64,000 nt of DNA from Euptelea pleiosperma (GCA_035048495.1 CM068546.1:36660674-36724673); one strand, 5' to 3'. Positions 22,793-35,744 are shown, counted from the first letter of the stretch. Notes: generated by a model from the sequence alone, not told the origin. A program made the numbers and translations.

Positions 22793-25632
22793 TTATGAAC
22801 TCACTAGGCTATCCCTGCCAGATGTACAAGCCGGTCTCCGAGGGGGGAGTTGTTGGTGAGGCGTTCGCTATATATTTCCAAGTCGCATTCCATCCACAAA
22901 CCAATTAATTTATTATTAATAATATTCATTTACAGATTATAGCATAATTACAAGTACATGAAAAACCACACAATATATCATAATAATACCTGTAATTTTG
23001 GACGTAAAGTCTCTACCGCTGCTCTCGATTTTTGACCCAAGCCTGCCCCTTGCTGTGTACAAATTAAATTCAACGGACGAAATTATATAATTAGTTATTT
23101 TCTGATAAATCCCTAATAATACATGAAAATATTGATAAATTTCTTAACCTAAACTATATTTTAAATTTTAATCTCATTCGTTTATCGGAATTACCTTGCC
23201 TAAGGCCCAATCAGCAGAATCGAAGAATGCACGTTCGTGATCCTGGAAAAAAAATTGAAACAAATAATTTAATAATTAATTAATTGAGAATATATTTTAG
23301 ATAAAATAGAGCTAAAATTAAAAGGACTTCCATATGGGGAGAGCATGTTTCTTGATAGAGGTTACCTTTGAGATCAAGGGCTTCTTTTTGGGCACAAGTC
23401 CTCCATATTTCTTCCCTACGGAGTTGGTCTGTCGGTAAACAAATAGAGATATAATTCACAATCTAACTAGTGCGGAGACACTGCTTATAATCAGTAAAAT
23501 ACATGAGTCCCAATGATTTCAAGTTACCCGATGTATCCGGCCAGGATCATTCGAGTTCGGGTACATCTCTTTTGGACCCAATTGATAATTCGGTCAGGTA
23601 TCAGTACCATGTTCAAAAGTTCGTGAATAGGATGTTGTTCGGTTTGTTTGTTTTTTATTTTTTTTTATGAATAATTCATTCGGATCGCGAATTTTATCGG
23701 GAATAATTCGAGAATTTACTAACTACGATCAATACTTTAAAATACATGATATTTCCTAGACCTAATCCTCGAACCGATGGTCCCAATTCATTCGGATGTG
23801 TCGCTATCTATCTTTAAGTCCTGATAATTAATCGGGTTGTGTTCGAACCAAACCTGACACATTGACACCCCTAATCCATACGCCTACTAGCGAGGCGAAG
23901 GACTGACCTGTAAGACGGATAAGGAAACTTCAATACGCTCAAAGTTGTTTGTGCCACGTGGCATCCAATTGGGCAATCTGATCACATATATGTGGTCCAC
24001 GAATTGGTGAACTGCCGCCCAAAAAATCGTCCTCGTTGGTGCTTCCTAACCATTAGATTTTTTTCAATTTCATTAGGGACTCGTGAGGTCCAGAAAGTCC
24101 TTGGATGAAAAGTATTGGGCCCAGGCCCATGATAAAGAAAACAAAATGCTCAAGCCTCAAACTACGAATCAGGCTATATTTTAGAGTGTGACTTCACCAA
24201 TGGGTGGGCCAAACATTCAAGGGTTTGGTAGACCTGAAGGTGTGCCATAACACGTGGCACCGACAGCATTTAAAATCTAAGCTACCCTATATGCCTGTAA
24301 AGGGCTTGCAACCTACCATTCAATGGAAGAGTAAAAAGGACATCTAAATGAGCCTAATCAGACGGCTGTAGCCGTCTCATCTGTGTGATACTTTGAACAA
24401 TTGTGAAATCGTGAACGGCTGTAGATCAGATGTCTATGCTCATATCCAAATGTAGGACCCATCCTACTAATCGGATTTATCCACGTGTTTTATATAAGGT
24501 TTATATGTACTATCATGATCAGTTAAGAATCTCGGCAAACTGCGTTGAGGGCATAGGACAAAATTTTGGTAGTCCATCCATCAATGAATTAAGGTACGGA
24601 AACCTAACGGACGTTATTTAAGCTTTTTTTTTTTTTAAATAAAAAAAAAATCAGAAAATTTGCCGACAGTTTAAAGTAGAGGATGTGGTGTCGGTGATTC
24701 TACCGAAGTATTGGTGTAAGCACTGTCCTGTCTTGATCAGAGACGTTCAATATGAGGACGATTGAGGCAGGGCTGGTGTGGCCCCCACAAAAAATCTAGA
24801 TAAGAATTAAGATCGTATCCTTCCTCTTTAAACTACTTTTGATAATATCTGAATCCCACATTTAGATAAGGGACCAAAAATAGCAAAAAAATATATGAAA
24901 TTAAGAAAGTAATTTCAAAGATACAGCAAGAAATCATTACGTGGCTAGAATTTCACGCCTTACTTAAAAAGCCACCAACCCCCACCACACCTTTTCAGCA
25001 CTAACATTTATATTGTGGTGTACACTACTGGCCCTACGATCAGGACCATTAGATCAGTGATCAAGCGATTCTAGCCATCGATGATTGAACTTTTTTTTTA
25101 ACCACGCACATTTTTAAAGCTTTGAATATTACCAATCACTCCTATGAAAAAAGAAGAAGAAGATAACCAATCACACAATTTTTTAGGCTGGGGTCACACA
25201 ATCTGATGGTGTGGATTGATGAGTGCGTGAGTTGGGTCACGTGTATGAGGTGTGTTGTGGGACCCATCTTCTGTCATCCATCTGATCATCAAGAGGGACA
25301 CCGATGGAGGCTTAAACACTGAATAAAGAAATTTCTCCAACTTTTATTTCTCCATGCCTCTTCGCCCAAAAAAAAAGAAATAGTAAAATTCGGGTATCTA
25401 CTCTCTAACAGGCTACAAAAATAAGAAAATTGATATTTTTTTTCTACTTTTCTTTAATGGACATTTTCTAAGTTTTCTTCTCTTCTTCTTCTTCTTTTTT
25501 TTTTTTTTCCTTTTGGGGGTGCTCAATTTCTCTCTATAATTAAAAGGGAAAAAAAACGCAGAGGTAATTAGTTTATGTTACCTCCTCGTCTTGGGAAGCT
25601 GTATATTCTTCACTTCTGTTGCAACCAGCCAT
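22793..25632 (-). CDS. endosulfine/ARPP-19 family protein
   Basis: Five short exons read from splice signals: 25582-25632, 23366-23428, 23195-23242, 22990-23052 and 22793-22867. Introns are GT-AG and the first is 2.15 kb. All exons are whole codons (17, 21, 16, 21 and 24 plus stop), giving 99 residues. The hallmark core is present: KKYGGLVPKKKPLISK, then DHERAFFDSADWALGK, then an LRPKLQ block. In animals the Ser of the FDSGDY motif is phosphorylated by Greatwall and the protein then inhibits PP2A-B55; plant members carry FDSADW, as here. The role in this plant is inferred from family. There is no signal peptide or membrane segment. The start at 25632 is the first ATG before the core and lies near a GA-rich leader. 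The gene is easy to miss because no exon exceeds 75 bp. Confidence 0.88.
23945..24265. mobile_element. decayed foldback MITE in endosulfine intron 1
   Basis: GTGCCACGTGGCATCC on the left and ACACGTGGCACC on the right bracket a diverged interior with TGGGCCAAACATTC. It lies wholly inside intron 1. Confidence 0.5.
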
Positions 25633-25679
25633 CTCTAGATCTCCTCCTACATAAAAAGGGAATTGAGACTCCAAGATCT

Positions 25680-25680
<1 letters not shown>

Positions 25681-25719
<39 letters not shown>
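25681..25719. repeat. (GA)n run upstream of the endosulfine gene
   Basis: About 19 GA units with one interruption, 50-90 bp upstream of the start codon. In the gene's sense it is a CT tract, as often seen in plant 5' leaders and core promoters. Confidence 0.7.
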
Positions 25720-26390
25720 TTACCTTACCAGGTTAGCTTGTAGTAGAGGAAGAGAAGGAGAGATGCAAGAGAAGGAAGAGAGAGGATATGTGCTTGAGAA
25801 GAGGGAGGGGGGTTGAGTGAGGGGTGAGATAAGAATAATAGACGCGTTGCAGAGAGGAACAAACCAAACTAATAAAGGAGCCAAAAGACGAGAGTAGTAA
25901 GGAACAGTCGATAGGGGGTTGTTGCGGTTAAGATATCACCATCGTTGGCCCATCGCATACGCACACGGTTATCCTCGCACGTGCTTCTCATGCTCCCTCT
26001 TTTTTCTTTCTTTTTATTTTTAAATTTTTTGACATACCCCTCCTTATGCTATCTTTCAAATTTGACATACTACCCACAGTTTGAAAGGGGTAGGGCCAGC
26101 TCAGCGCTATAAACCACCCTTGGATTCTCCTTTCCCCGACCCAGAGCCCGACTCCTCTTGGGAGTCAGAAAAGGGGTCCCTGGACCTTAGTCATTTGAAA
26201 AACCCGACTTATCTCCCTAATTCTCTCTACTGTCATTTGACCACTGTTGACTTCAGTAGACTAACAAAAAATTTGTTAAAAGACGAAAATGTCATTTTCT
26301 TCAACCTTAGATCACAACATGTGAAGGTTTTGCCAAAACTCTAACCCCAAATTGACACAATTCTAATGGGTTGGCCAATCACAAGATTCA

Positions 26391-27057
26391 GTGACTGTCA
26401 CCCATGATATGAGCCACGTACTTGTACATGGCACATTCTTAGAGGACACTAGCCGTGTGAATGTTTGGGCAATCCCTAGGTGGCCCTACAAACTAAAAAT
26501 GATGCCTCTTCTCGGCGTATATACCCATTTAAGTGACATGTGTCAGTGTTCTAGTCGTTCGGAAAATAGGGTATCCACAGTAAACATGACAGTATATGTT
26601 TGAGGATTGTCAGAGGACTGGTAGTGGATCAAGTTTTAGTCGTGTGATCTAATGAGAATTCCTATAAATCACTAATCAGGCTATTTTTGATTGTAGGTCC
26701 AATTAGGGAGTGTTTGGGAAAGAGAAGTAAAAGCACTTCTACTTGTAGTAGAAGTTACTAGTTGATTTTTTACCTCCAAAAAAGTTAGAGAAATTAAAAG
26801 CGTTGTGAGGCATTATAATTTTTGAGAAGTAATTTCTCATAGAAGTTAAAAGCGAAAAAATTTAACTTCAGTTTTAAGTTAGCTTTTAACTTTTCAAAAG
26901 TTAAAATATGAAACACATCCAAACTAACTTTTAACTTTGTGGCTTATAAAAGTCAGTAAGTTGCTTATTTTTGTGTTGCCAAACGCCCCCTCAGGGATTG
27001 GTCAAACATCCATATGATCAGAGTCCCCTAAGAACGGGCCACGTGGCTCATATTTTG
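26391..27057. mobile_element. foldback MITE split by a Harbinger-type MITE
   Basis: The left arm has ATGAGCCACGTACTTG and ATTCTTAGAGGACACTAG; the right arm has CATCCATATGATCAG and GGGCCACGTGGCTCATAT. The right arm is interrupted at GTCCAATTA by the element at 26706-26990. Confidence 0.65.
26706..26990. mobile_element. Harbinger-type MITE, 285 bp
   Basis: The ends are GGGAGTGTTTGGGA and TTGCCAAACGCCCCC. Flanks are TTA and TCA, consistent with a mutated TTA duplication. A copy of the same length is at 49133-49417. Confidence 0.82.
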
Positions 27058-27059
27058 TC

Positions 27060-28464
27060 AGGAACCAGTCATTTAGGGGGGTAACTGGAGCCCGACCCAT
27101 ATAAAATCTAATATCATAAACCTAACTGAGTCCCAGCTTTTAGATGGAACACTTGGCATCCAAGATTGGGAAAACGATAGAGATACAATCCATCTCTCCT
27201 TTTGTTTTTTTGGTTCGGTTTTTAAATATTCTTTACCGTTGCTCCTAATATGATTCTCGATTCCCTTGTTGTTTTCATTGAGAAACTATCTCTATGTCGT
27301 TATGTTTATAAATTCTAAACTATACTAAGAACCATTGCCCATCCTAATTTTTAATTGAACCCCAATATTATTCCATCTTTGACCCAATCTAATCACGCAG
27401 ATGGTGCATCTTTGAATATTTGATTGAAATGAAGTTGGTACTTGGTAGATTTGGGTTAGGGAGGAAGTGGGCTTGAGCCCAACCTGGCAGATCGAGCTTG
27501 GGCTTGTAGCCATAAGAAAGACAAGTCTTTTGGGCCTTATAAGTCATGGGCTAATCTTGCTCATGTCTCATCCTAACCGAAAACCGGCCCATTAACACAA
27601 TTACACCTATTTGATAGCTTACTGTTGACACAAATTTAAGTTTAGGAGGACAGTAACACCGGAAGAATGCAAACAAGTCTAACATTCATATTTATGTGGT
27701 GGAATGAGTATATGTAAGTGTGCCAAATAAGTGACCACTTGTTCCCATATGTACTGCAGTACACCATATCACCTCCGCAATGCACCAGATCATCTCCTTT
27801 GCATGCATCTGATCCATGCGCCTAGGCTTTTGGTGTGTGATAATTTGTCAGGTAGACTTACTTAATTTTTGGTCACGCGCGTTTCGAAACTTTCCTTGTG
27901 GTTTGCTATAATGGATATGGGCCTTGAATATGGGCTTCCCAACTCTCATAAAATTCTTCTTGTGCACACTCGATACAAGTTTATTCATATTCTCGTATTA
28001 TATTATTCAAGTTTATGGCCATGATGAACATCACAAATCAAGTTTGGATAATTCAATCCCCAAAAAGGCGTGTATTTTAGTGTCTGCAATATTCCAAAAA
28101 AGGTACCAAACAATGGATAAAACTTGAACTATTCATTAATTATTTGTAGAGTTTAATTAATATATACTCAAACTTGAACAATTATGCTCCTAATAATTCG
28201 GGAGCACAAATATAAAAATAAGACGGAACGGTTGCTTTTCCAATCCGTCTTTCCAAGAATAAAATAACTACCAACCGACTTACTTGTGCCGGTTCTTCAT
28301 CTCTACTTATTCTCTTCATTACCCTCTCTTTTAAACCACTTCCCTTCTAGTTTTGAGGGGTATAGTGGTCATCTTGTTGAAAACTAAAAAAAGAGTCAGG
28401 CAAGGACATAAATGCCATTACCAGAAAAGGCATCTGGGCATTTCTGTCTTTCCTTGGAAATTAT
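27060..28464. other. gene-free spacer downstream of the xylosidase gene
   Basis: Holds the 3' flank of the xylosidase gene. GAGCCCGACCC near 27092-27102 looks like a lone MULE-type terminus. No further gene or repeat was recognised. Confidence 0.45.
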
Positions 28465-31400
28465 TTACGATTTGATCACCCCGAGAGCTGCTGCTTGAAG
28501 GGAGAGAGAGTGCTTTAGATCGCCGATATGAAGGTTGTGTTCGCCCATCGGAATTCTCCTAATACCGTACTTGTCGACAATGCTTAGGTATTTGCACACG
28601 TGTATGCCTATCATGACCCTTTGCTGGGACCCAGCTGGAACATGCACTTTCTCGAATGCTACTAGTTGTTTGTGTGGGGCCCAATGTCCGGCTGGTGGGG
28701 TCGAGAACACTAGGAGAGTGTGAGACCCGTCCTTAGACCCAGTGTTCTTCACGTCGACATGTACAGCAATTGACAGCTTGTTGCACTTAGCGTGTGTTAC
28801 CCTAATTGCTTTGCTTGAGATGATTGTGTCGTTTTGGAACGCCACATGTCGACCGCCGATTGGAACTGCAACTATGGTCGGGGCTTCGGCTATGGTGTGG
28901 GCGAAGTTGGTGTAGCTCATTCCGTGCCCGAATGGGTACACAACCGGACCTTTGTAGAACCTGTAGGTCCTACCCGGATAGCCTCTTGATGGGTCTGATC
29001 GCATGCCCATGTTCGTCATCGGCAACTTAGCTATGTACTCTTGTGGATACCATGTCACTGGAAGCTTGCCTCCTGAAAAACAACAAACAGGAACGCCAAT
29101 ATTCATTATTTTATTAAGTATATTTTTGTCTTTTGAAAATGACTCTTTTGGTAGCCAACAAGCATGGTTTAAAATAACCCCGTTTTAATGAAAATAACGG
29201 CCATTGTAACGGTAACGCCCAAGTTATTTTTAAAATTATTTTTGCTTTAACTCATTTTTAACGACAAGCGAAATTGTACTCAACCTATGTTGTGATCAAT
29301 GAAATAGATTGAATGGTTGTGATCAACCTAGGTAGACCCATCAACAATGGGTAGGGTTGGGTCAACCAGAGCCCAAACCAATCCTCAAGGTTATGAGCCC
29401 AAGCCCAACCCCACCTGAGGGCTAGCCTGGAATTTCCAACTCAAGCCCAACTCGATTGGGCATGTCAGGTAAGTTGGGTTGGTATTCAGTTTTTTTTATT
29501 GTTAAGAAAGGTTAAGTAAAAAAAAGTTATATTAATTTCGAATATAAAAGTACATATAAGAAATTTTTTTTATTAGTTATCTTTTGAAACATAAACTACA
29601 CTAAAAAAAGGCTACGAACATAAAACAAATTAATAAAATATATACATTTATATTTACGGTGGAGTATTATCGGACTCGGGTTGCCCAAAGCCTCAGCCCG
29701 AGCCCAACCCAATTTTGATCTGGTTGTCAAAATTCAGGCCCAAGCCCAACCCAAGTACTGAAAGAGCCAACCCAACCCCTGCCCGACGTTGGGTTAAGCC
29801 CACCCAAGTTGCAGCCCTATCTCTATGCGCGCAATTGTCGCTATACAATTGATACTATATGAAGTGTCTATAAACTCAAAGGGGGTCTTATACAAGAACC
29901 CCAATTTCCAGAAATTCCCTTGGAATTCTTGGATCAAGGTGTTAGATTAATTCATAATCGAATTTGGGTCTATAAGTAGTCACGTACCTGGGTTGGTGGT
30001 TCCGAATAAGACATCAGCAATGGCTGTTCCTCCAGCTTGGCCAGGGTACCCTACCCATAAGATTGCAGCGATACGTGGATCATTCTTAGCAAATGACACA
30101 TCGATGGGCCCACCACACATTAGGACCAATATGGTTGGACCCCTGGAGGCCATAGCTACCCTTGAGACGAGCTCCTGTTGACGTCCCGGGAGGAGGAGCC
30201 CAGCCCTGTCTCTCGCTTCAGCCTCGATTGATTGGTCAAGCCCCATCACTAGGACCGTTGCATCGGCTTGATGGGCAGCTTTCTCTGCAGCACCGAATAG
30301 CTGGTCACCGTCGCAAGCGACGCCACGGCAGCCGGATTGGTGAATCGTCCTAACGTATCTCCCTATCCCTTGTAGAGGACTAGTATATCCACATGCAACA
30401 CCTAATTCCACGAAAAATAATACCGGGTCTATTACCTACCATGTTCCTCTGTTAAGGGTATTTTCGTCATTTTATAATTCTCCAGTTCGAATGACCATAG
30501 CCACACGATCTATTACATTATTCTGATGGCGACCATTCAAAATTATTGTCAAATAGATCATGTAGTTAAGGTCATCCAATCACGTGCATTGTGAACGTGT
30601 ATGGCTTACCGGCATAATTCCCGATCATGGTAACGGTGACATCGGAATTGGGGCCGATAACGGCAACGGTACGGTGACGGATAGTGGATAGGGGTAGGGA
30701 CGGACCACTATTTTTTAACAAGACGATGCCCTGGCGTGCAGCCTCTAGCGCGAGCTGTTGGTGCGCCGGGCTGCACACGTCCCTCGGACCTAGGTGTCCG
30801 AACGGCTGGTTGGACGGTTCTCCATCAAACATTCCCAGCCTCATCTGAACAGTAACGGTATTAGCCAACGCGTTGTTAACATCTGCCTCACTCAACTTCC
30901 CTTTCCGTATGGCCTCCTCCGTATGCACCGCTAGGAAGGGCCCACAGTTCAAATCCAAACCTGAGAATGACAAAAATGCCCTCTCTTAAAAAAATCCCAA
31001 CTGTGACGTACATTAATCAGTAGTAACGGTTAACTAATTTAACTACCATCCAATTCTTATCCAAAGGAGTCTAACCCATGGTTCGAAGTCTCGGGCGATC
31101 CCGAGTTGGATCGGGCGATCCAGACCGGGATCGGAGCCATCCAAGACAAAAATCCAATGTTTGTCTAGAATCGCACTGGATCATCCGATCCAAGTCTCTG
31201 GATCGGTTGGATCGCCCTTTGGATCGGTTGGATCGGGCGATCCAACCGAGTTAAACCGATCCAACTCGGTTTAGGATTTTCTTGCATTTTTTAGTTTTTT
31301 TTAGGATTTTTTTTTTCCGTCTCGGGATCACGGTGGATCGGACTGATCCAGTCAGCTTCCTAATGTTTTATGTGTTTTCTAATTATATGATTTCTTTTCT

Positions 31401-34400
31401 GAATTTTTATGATTTTTTCTGATTTTTCTACAATTTTTTGAATTTTTTCTTCATTTTTTAGCATTTTTTAGGGTTTTTTTTTTCCGTCTCGGGATCACGG
31501 TGGATCGGACCGATCCAGCCGATCCAACTCGGGATCGGAGGGGTCCGATCCAACCGCCGATCCCGAGACTTCGAACCATGGTCTAACCTGCTTTAATGGC
31601 GACTGCAGCTGCTTCTTCTGGTGTTGATGTGTAGTGTTGGTTATCATAAAACACTCCAACCGAATCACAGTCCGAAACGATATATCTGTGGACCCACCAA
31701 CAGAAAACAATACTAAGATATAAAGAGATCTTCGAGGTCAAAGTCAACTATTTATTGAAACATTTATCAATCAGGTGGTTGTGATCATTCGATCACCATG
31801 TAGATTTGAGAGATGATCGAAATCTGACGGAGTGACTCACCCATTAAGTCCCCATTCCCCACGGATTGTTTTACGTAAGAGATTCTGATCAGCACAGGTA
31901 GGAATACCATTGACCTGATTGTAAGAACACATAACACTAGCCACCTTCCCTTCCTCTACACAAGTCCTGAAAGGCACGTCGAACGTATCAACCAGGTCTT
32001 GCTTGCTAACCTGCACACGTGCAAAAGCTCCACACGATGAAAGGGTCACGTGCAACATGAACAATATGACAATTAAAAATTTACTAAAAAACATAAGGGT
32101 CGGGCTCAAGGGACCCCCATTTCTGACCCCCTTTTTTGACCCCCGTCTTGGTGTACCCACGTAGAAGATAAATCAATGGCTGGTTTTTGTTGGGGATGAT
32201 AACCTCACCATATAGATCACCCCAACAAAAAATCAGCCCATTCTGAAATTTCTAACCCCATCAAATGTGGTTTTAAAGTTACACGGTAAAAATCGACGGT
32301 CATAATGCTTCAGCTTCTAAACCAGTCTATGAATATCAGAATGATTTGAATTTTTGTGAGGATGATCTCCTCACCATAGAGATCATCCCCACCAAAAATC
32401 AGCCATTGATTCATCTTCTACATGGGTACGCTAAGATGGGGGTCAGAAATGGGGGTCCCTTGAGCCCGACCCAAAACGTAAAGGAAAAAAAGAAGAAAAA
32501 AAATCTTGTCATTTTTTTTTCTTTGATTAGGCAGGAGAAAGAAAGGAAGGTAGAAGAATAATATGCAATGGCCGACAAGATAAGAAAAGCTGAAAAAAAG
32601 GGCAGATTTTGATTTAAAAACTATTTTTTTATAGGGTAGTAATAATAGGGATCTGGAATCCTGCAGCCTATGCATCTTGTGGGGCCACAACTTTGTGGCC
32701 AGTAGTATTTAAAATTTAAACGTCAGACCCCAATGGATGAAAGTAACATGGATAGTTTGGAAAAAGAATATACATCGGACGGTTATGATAGCTCCATTGA
32801 CACCAGATGAGTGAACAAGGGTTCGGTTCATGTGGTTTCTTTGACTTCAAGTATAAAATAGATGATGGCAAACTTGTCCAACCAACTCAGGTAAACAGAT
32901 TTGATCCTAACCATCAATTTTCCCCCATCCAATTAATGGCTATGAAGTCACGTGTAGTCACTGGTGTGCTCAGCAGAATTAAATTCCTACCTTGGCATTA
33001 AAGTGGAAGCGATCGACGCCATTCCAGTTATCGAGATCATAGGCCGTGTAATGCTTGCAACATGCAGCAACTTTTAACCGGTTACCATCAGAACCCTGGA
33101 GACCCATAGCGTATCTAGCAGCATATTTACCGGCAAGAACCGGGTCTTCACCGGGTGTTTCCTGTCCACGGCCCCACCTTGGATCTCGAAATATGTTCAC
33201 GTTTGGGCTCCAGTAAGTCAGACCAGCCTGTCCTCCGTTGTACATCGCTCTTGCTTCATCTGACACTACCTGCGCAAACAAAAACTAACTGTCATCCTGA
33301 GGAAGACGTTCTCCCTTGGTCCACACAATTGGATGGTCCACGTAACACGACTACCGAGGACCATTAACAGTCGTAGACGCTGACCAAAAAACGAGTAAAA
33401 CTTCGATGACAGGCCCTGTCATCGAAGGAGATGACAGGGCAGCAGATCATGGCACGTGGATTTTGTACAGGCAGACCACCTCGGCCTCACCACCCACGTA
33501 CACAGGTGAGTGTTTTGGCAAAAAGCCTTGCGTACTCACCTGGGTACGTGGGTGGTGAAGACGAGGTGATCAGTCCGTACAAATCCACTGCCGAGATCTG
33601 CTGCCCTATCATCTCCTTCGATGACAGGGCCCGGTCATCAAAGTTTTATCCCCAAAAAACAAAGGTTTAACAGGAACCGTTTTAACGGTCTAACAGATTG
33701 GGGCATTACCCTTTCCATTATAACGGATTGTAACTCACAGGACCAAAAACGTTAAAAAATATTGAGAAAAATGAAAAAATAACGGAAAAAACTGGTCTAA
33801 AATGGTCACTATTTTTGTTATTAACGGCCTATATTTTCCGAAAGTTAAAACGGTATGTACCTAATGGGAGGTCCGTTTCCGTTATAACGGCTGTTTTTTA
33901 AACTATGAATAAAAAAAATTACCGTGGCCCCACGTTCCACTAACGGCATGGGCAAATCGAGTATTGTCCAATCACAGGGCTCTCTCAGACTATCCACTAC
34001 CAACCCAACCGAGAAAACTTTGTTGTAAAGAAAAAGCAAAACTAACTTTTTAGCTGTTAAGAGTTAACCACGCTTTTTAACTAAACTGGGAACTGATTTG
34101 TTGAGACGCGATTTTTATACAGCCAAACACTTTCCTTTCTGAATTTAAGCTAAGGGTCCCACATTTTCTTGTCATTATCAAGGGCCACGTCAGCAAAACG
34201 AAGAAGATTTGGTATGCGTACAACGCAATGCGATGCTTCAAGTACGAGGAGTTATATTCGCTCACGCAAGTAATGTTGTCCAAAGACCCGAAAACAAGAT
34301 AACAGAATCTTCAATTTAAGGAGCAAACTTCAACTAACAACCGCACAAAACGACATCACTATGTCTCTATCTTCTCCTTATCTTACGCCAGACAAATAAA

Positions 34401-35688
34401 ATCTTTCAATTCTCTATCTTAAAGGAAATCTCTCCACTTGCCACGTGGCTTATTCTTTCGGTCCCACCATGCGAAAAATCAGCTAAATTTTAGATGCAGT
34501 GATTCCCGATGCGGTGGACTCTCCTGGCCTTACATAGCTCATTTTTTTTGGGGACCCACTCACGACATGGATGTTTAACCTGCTCATTGGTCGATAAATT
34601 AGACTGATAAATAATTTTTAGCTGTTGGATTTAGTAGCCAAAAATTTCTTGAATCCTACGGCTAGAATCAATCTTAAAAAAAATAAAGTACTAAAATCTA
34701 TGGCTAGAGATAACCGATCATGATGATTTTTGGTTATCCAAAAATGGGAGGGGTAAATATATATCCATACGGTTGGTGGGCCCAAAATAATACGCTATGT
34801 AAACCACGAGTCCTCTGCCTCTAATCTTCTCCTAAAAAATCAGGCTGATTGGTGATTTAGCCGTGTGATTCGGGGCACTTTTTCAGCGTCCGATTGGGAC
34901 CTTGATTCCAATCAAGCGATAGAAATCATCATTTAGATTGATTTTTGATGCGTAGGTTACACAAAGGTGTGGACCAGACAAGGATTACACCGAAAGAATG
35001 CCACGTGGCATTTTTATGTTTAAATGCATAAGGTAAGAAATACGACGTACTGTATTAAGTTATGTACGATTAAAATTACGAAAATAGTCATTTTAAATTT
35101 TAACCCACGGGTCTCACAGTACTGGTCAGCTCAGAGAACTGAGGTCCTACGCCTACGCACTAGAACAGGACATACAACCAACAAACAAAACAGAGCTGTT
35201 GCTTGGTTGCCAAATTACCAGAGTACCCAGTATCCATATATTTCTCCAAAGTCCAAATCTAAGAAAAGAAAAAAAAAACTTACCCGTCCAATTTCTTCCC
35301 ACAGTGACGCATTGAAGGAAGCAGCGGTCGTGATGACCTGAGGAAAGCTGGTAGCTCCAGGGAAATTCCCACCAAACTTGGTTCCCGGGCCCACATTGGA
35401 CACACCATGAAGCGCCTCCGACCACCACTCATATCCTTTGATCCCAAGCCTCGGCACTGGTGCAGCGTTATTAACCAACAGTCTAGTCTTTTCTTGCAAC
35501 GTCAAACGTCCGATGAAGTCCCTCACCCTATCAGGTATCGATAGAGAGCCTCGACAGAAGGGTAAGTTTCTCGTTAGTCCATTTCGTGGGTCGCATGCGA
35601 ATGGGGGACGGGCACTTCCGGTGTACGTAAGAAGGAGGAGGAGAGAGAAGAGAAGAGAGAGGGATGTAGGTGGTGTGGTGGAGACCAT
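28465..35688 (-). CDS. beta-D-xylosidase, glycoside hydrolase family 3
   Basis: Seven exons: 35284-35688, 32991-33269, 31841-32010, 31588-31685, 30610-30960, 29988-30401 and 28465-29072. All junctions are GT-AG and phases close to 774 residues, the usual length for plant BXL proteins. Residues 1-26 form a signal peptide, so the enzyme is probably secreted to the cell wall. The GH3 N-terminal domain contains [15 protein letters not shown] and KHYTAYD. Asp290 in [10 protein letters not shown] (exon 4) is the expected nucleophile. The C-terminal GH3 domain has GLDQSIEAE (Glu494 or Glu496 as likely acid/base) and [10 protein letters not shown], and a fibronectin-III-like end follows. The family releases xylose or arabinose from xylan and arabinoxylan; which substrate dominates cannot be read here. 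Introns hold at least five transposons, but no exon is broken. Confidence 0.93.
29164..29228. mobile_element. CGTTATAACG MITE fragment in xylosidase intron 6
   Basis: GCATGGTTTAAAATAACCCC followed by a few ATAACGG units; only the left end remains. Confidence 0.5.
29352..29822. mobile_element. hAT-like MITE of the CCCAACCC/GGGTTGGG family
   Basis: Right end CCCAAGTTGCAGCCCTA matches the end of the intact element at 59025-59871. The body is rich in GAGCCCAACCC and inverse. The left end is degraded and no TSD was found. It lies in intron 6 (29073-29987). Confidence 0.6.
31077..31580. mobile_element. MITE abutting a splice donor, perfect 8-bp TSD
   Basis: The ends are CATGGTTCGAAGTCTCGGG and its reverse complement. 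GTCTAACC flanks it at 31069-31076 and 31581-31588. The interior carries repeated GGATCGGTTGGATCG motifs and a 35-bp block twice (31315 and 31479). The right TSD copy covers the last base of exon 4 and the first seven of intron 4, so the insertion duplicated the donor. Removing the element and one TSD leaves an intron of about 115 bp. Confidence 0.85.
32097..32472. mobile_element. Mutator-like MITE in xylosidase intron 2
   Basis: Same family, ends and length as 3505-3881. Flanks AAAACATAA (32088-32096) and AAAACGTAA (32473-32481) match at 8 of 9. High identity to the 3505 copy suggests recent activity. Confidence 0.87.
33393..33651. mobile_element. Mutator-like foldback MITE, perfect 9-bp TSD
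   Basis: Starts GAGTAAAACTTCGATGAC and ends CATCAAAGTTTTATCC, with CCAAAAAAC at 33384-33392 and 33652-33660. Each arm also contains a small hairpin, ATGACAGGCCCTGTCAT. It is in intron 1 of the xylosidase gene. The best relative is at 58750-59019. Confidence 0.88.
33660..33905. mobile_element. CGTTATAACG-rich MITE in xylosidase intron 1
   Basis: AAAGGTTTAACAGGAACC at the left, CGTTATAACGGCTGTTTTTTAAAC at the right (in two parts), with TATAACGG units between. It directly follows the 33393 element, whose TSD copy it overlaps. Confidence 0.6.
34435..35012. mobile_element. diverged foldback MITE cluster in xylosidase intron 1
   Basis: TTGCCACGTGGCTTATTC at the left and ATGCCACGTGGCATTT at the right, with a second inverted pair (ACATGGATGTTTAACC and ATATCCATACGG) inside. 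The copies are old; exact limits are uncertain. Confidence 0.45.
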
Positions 35689-35744
35689 TCTGTGTGTGTG
35701 GAAGCCTGGAAGGGAAACTTAGGAGGAGGGAGAGGGAGAGGGAA

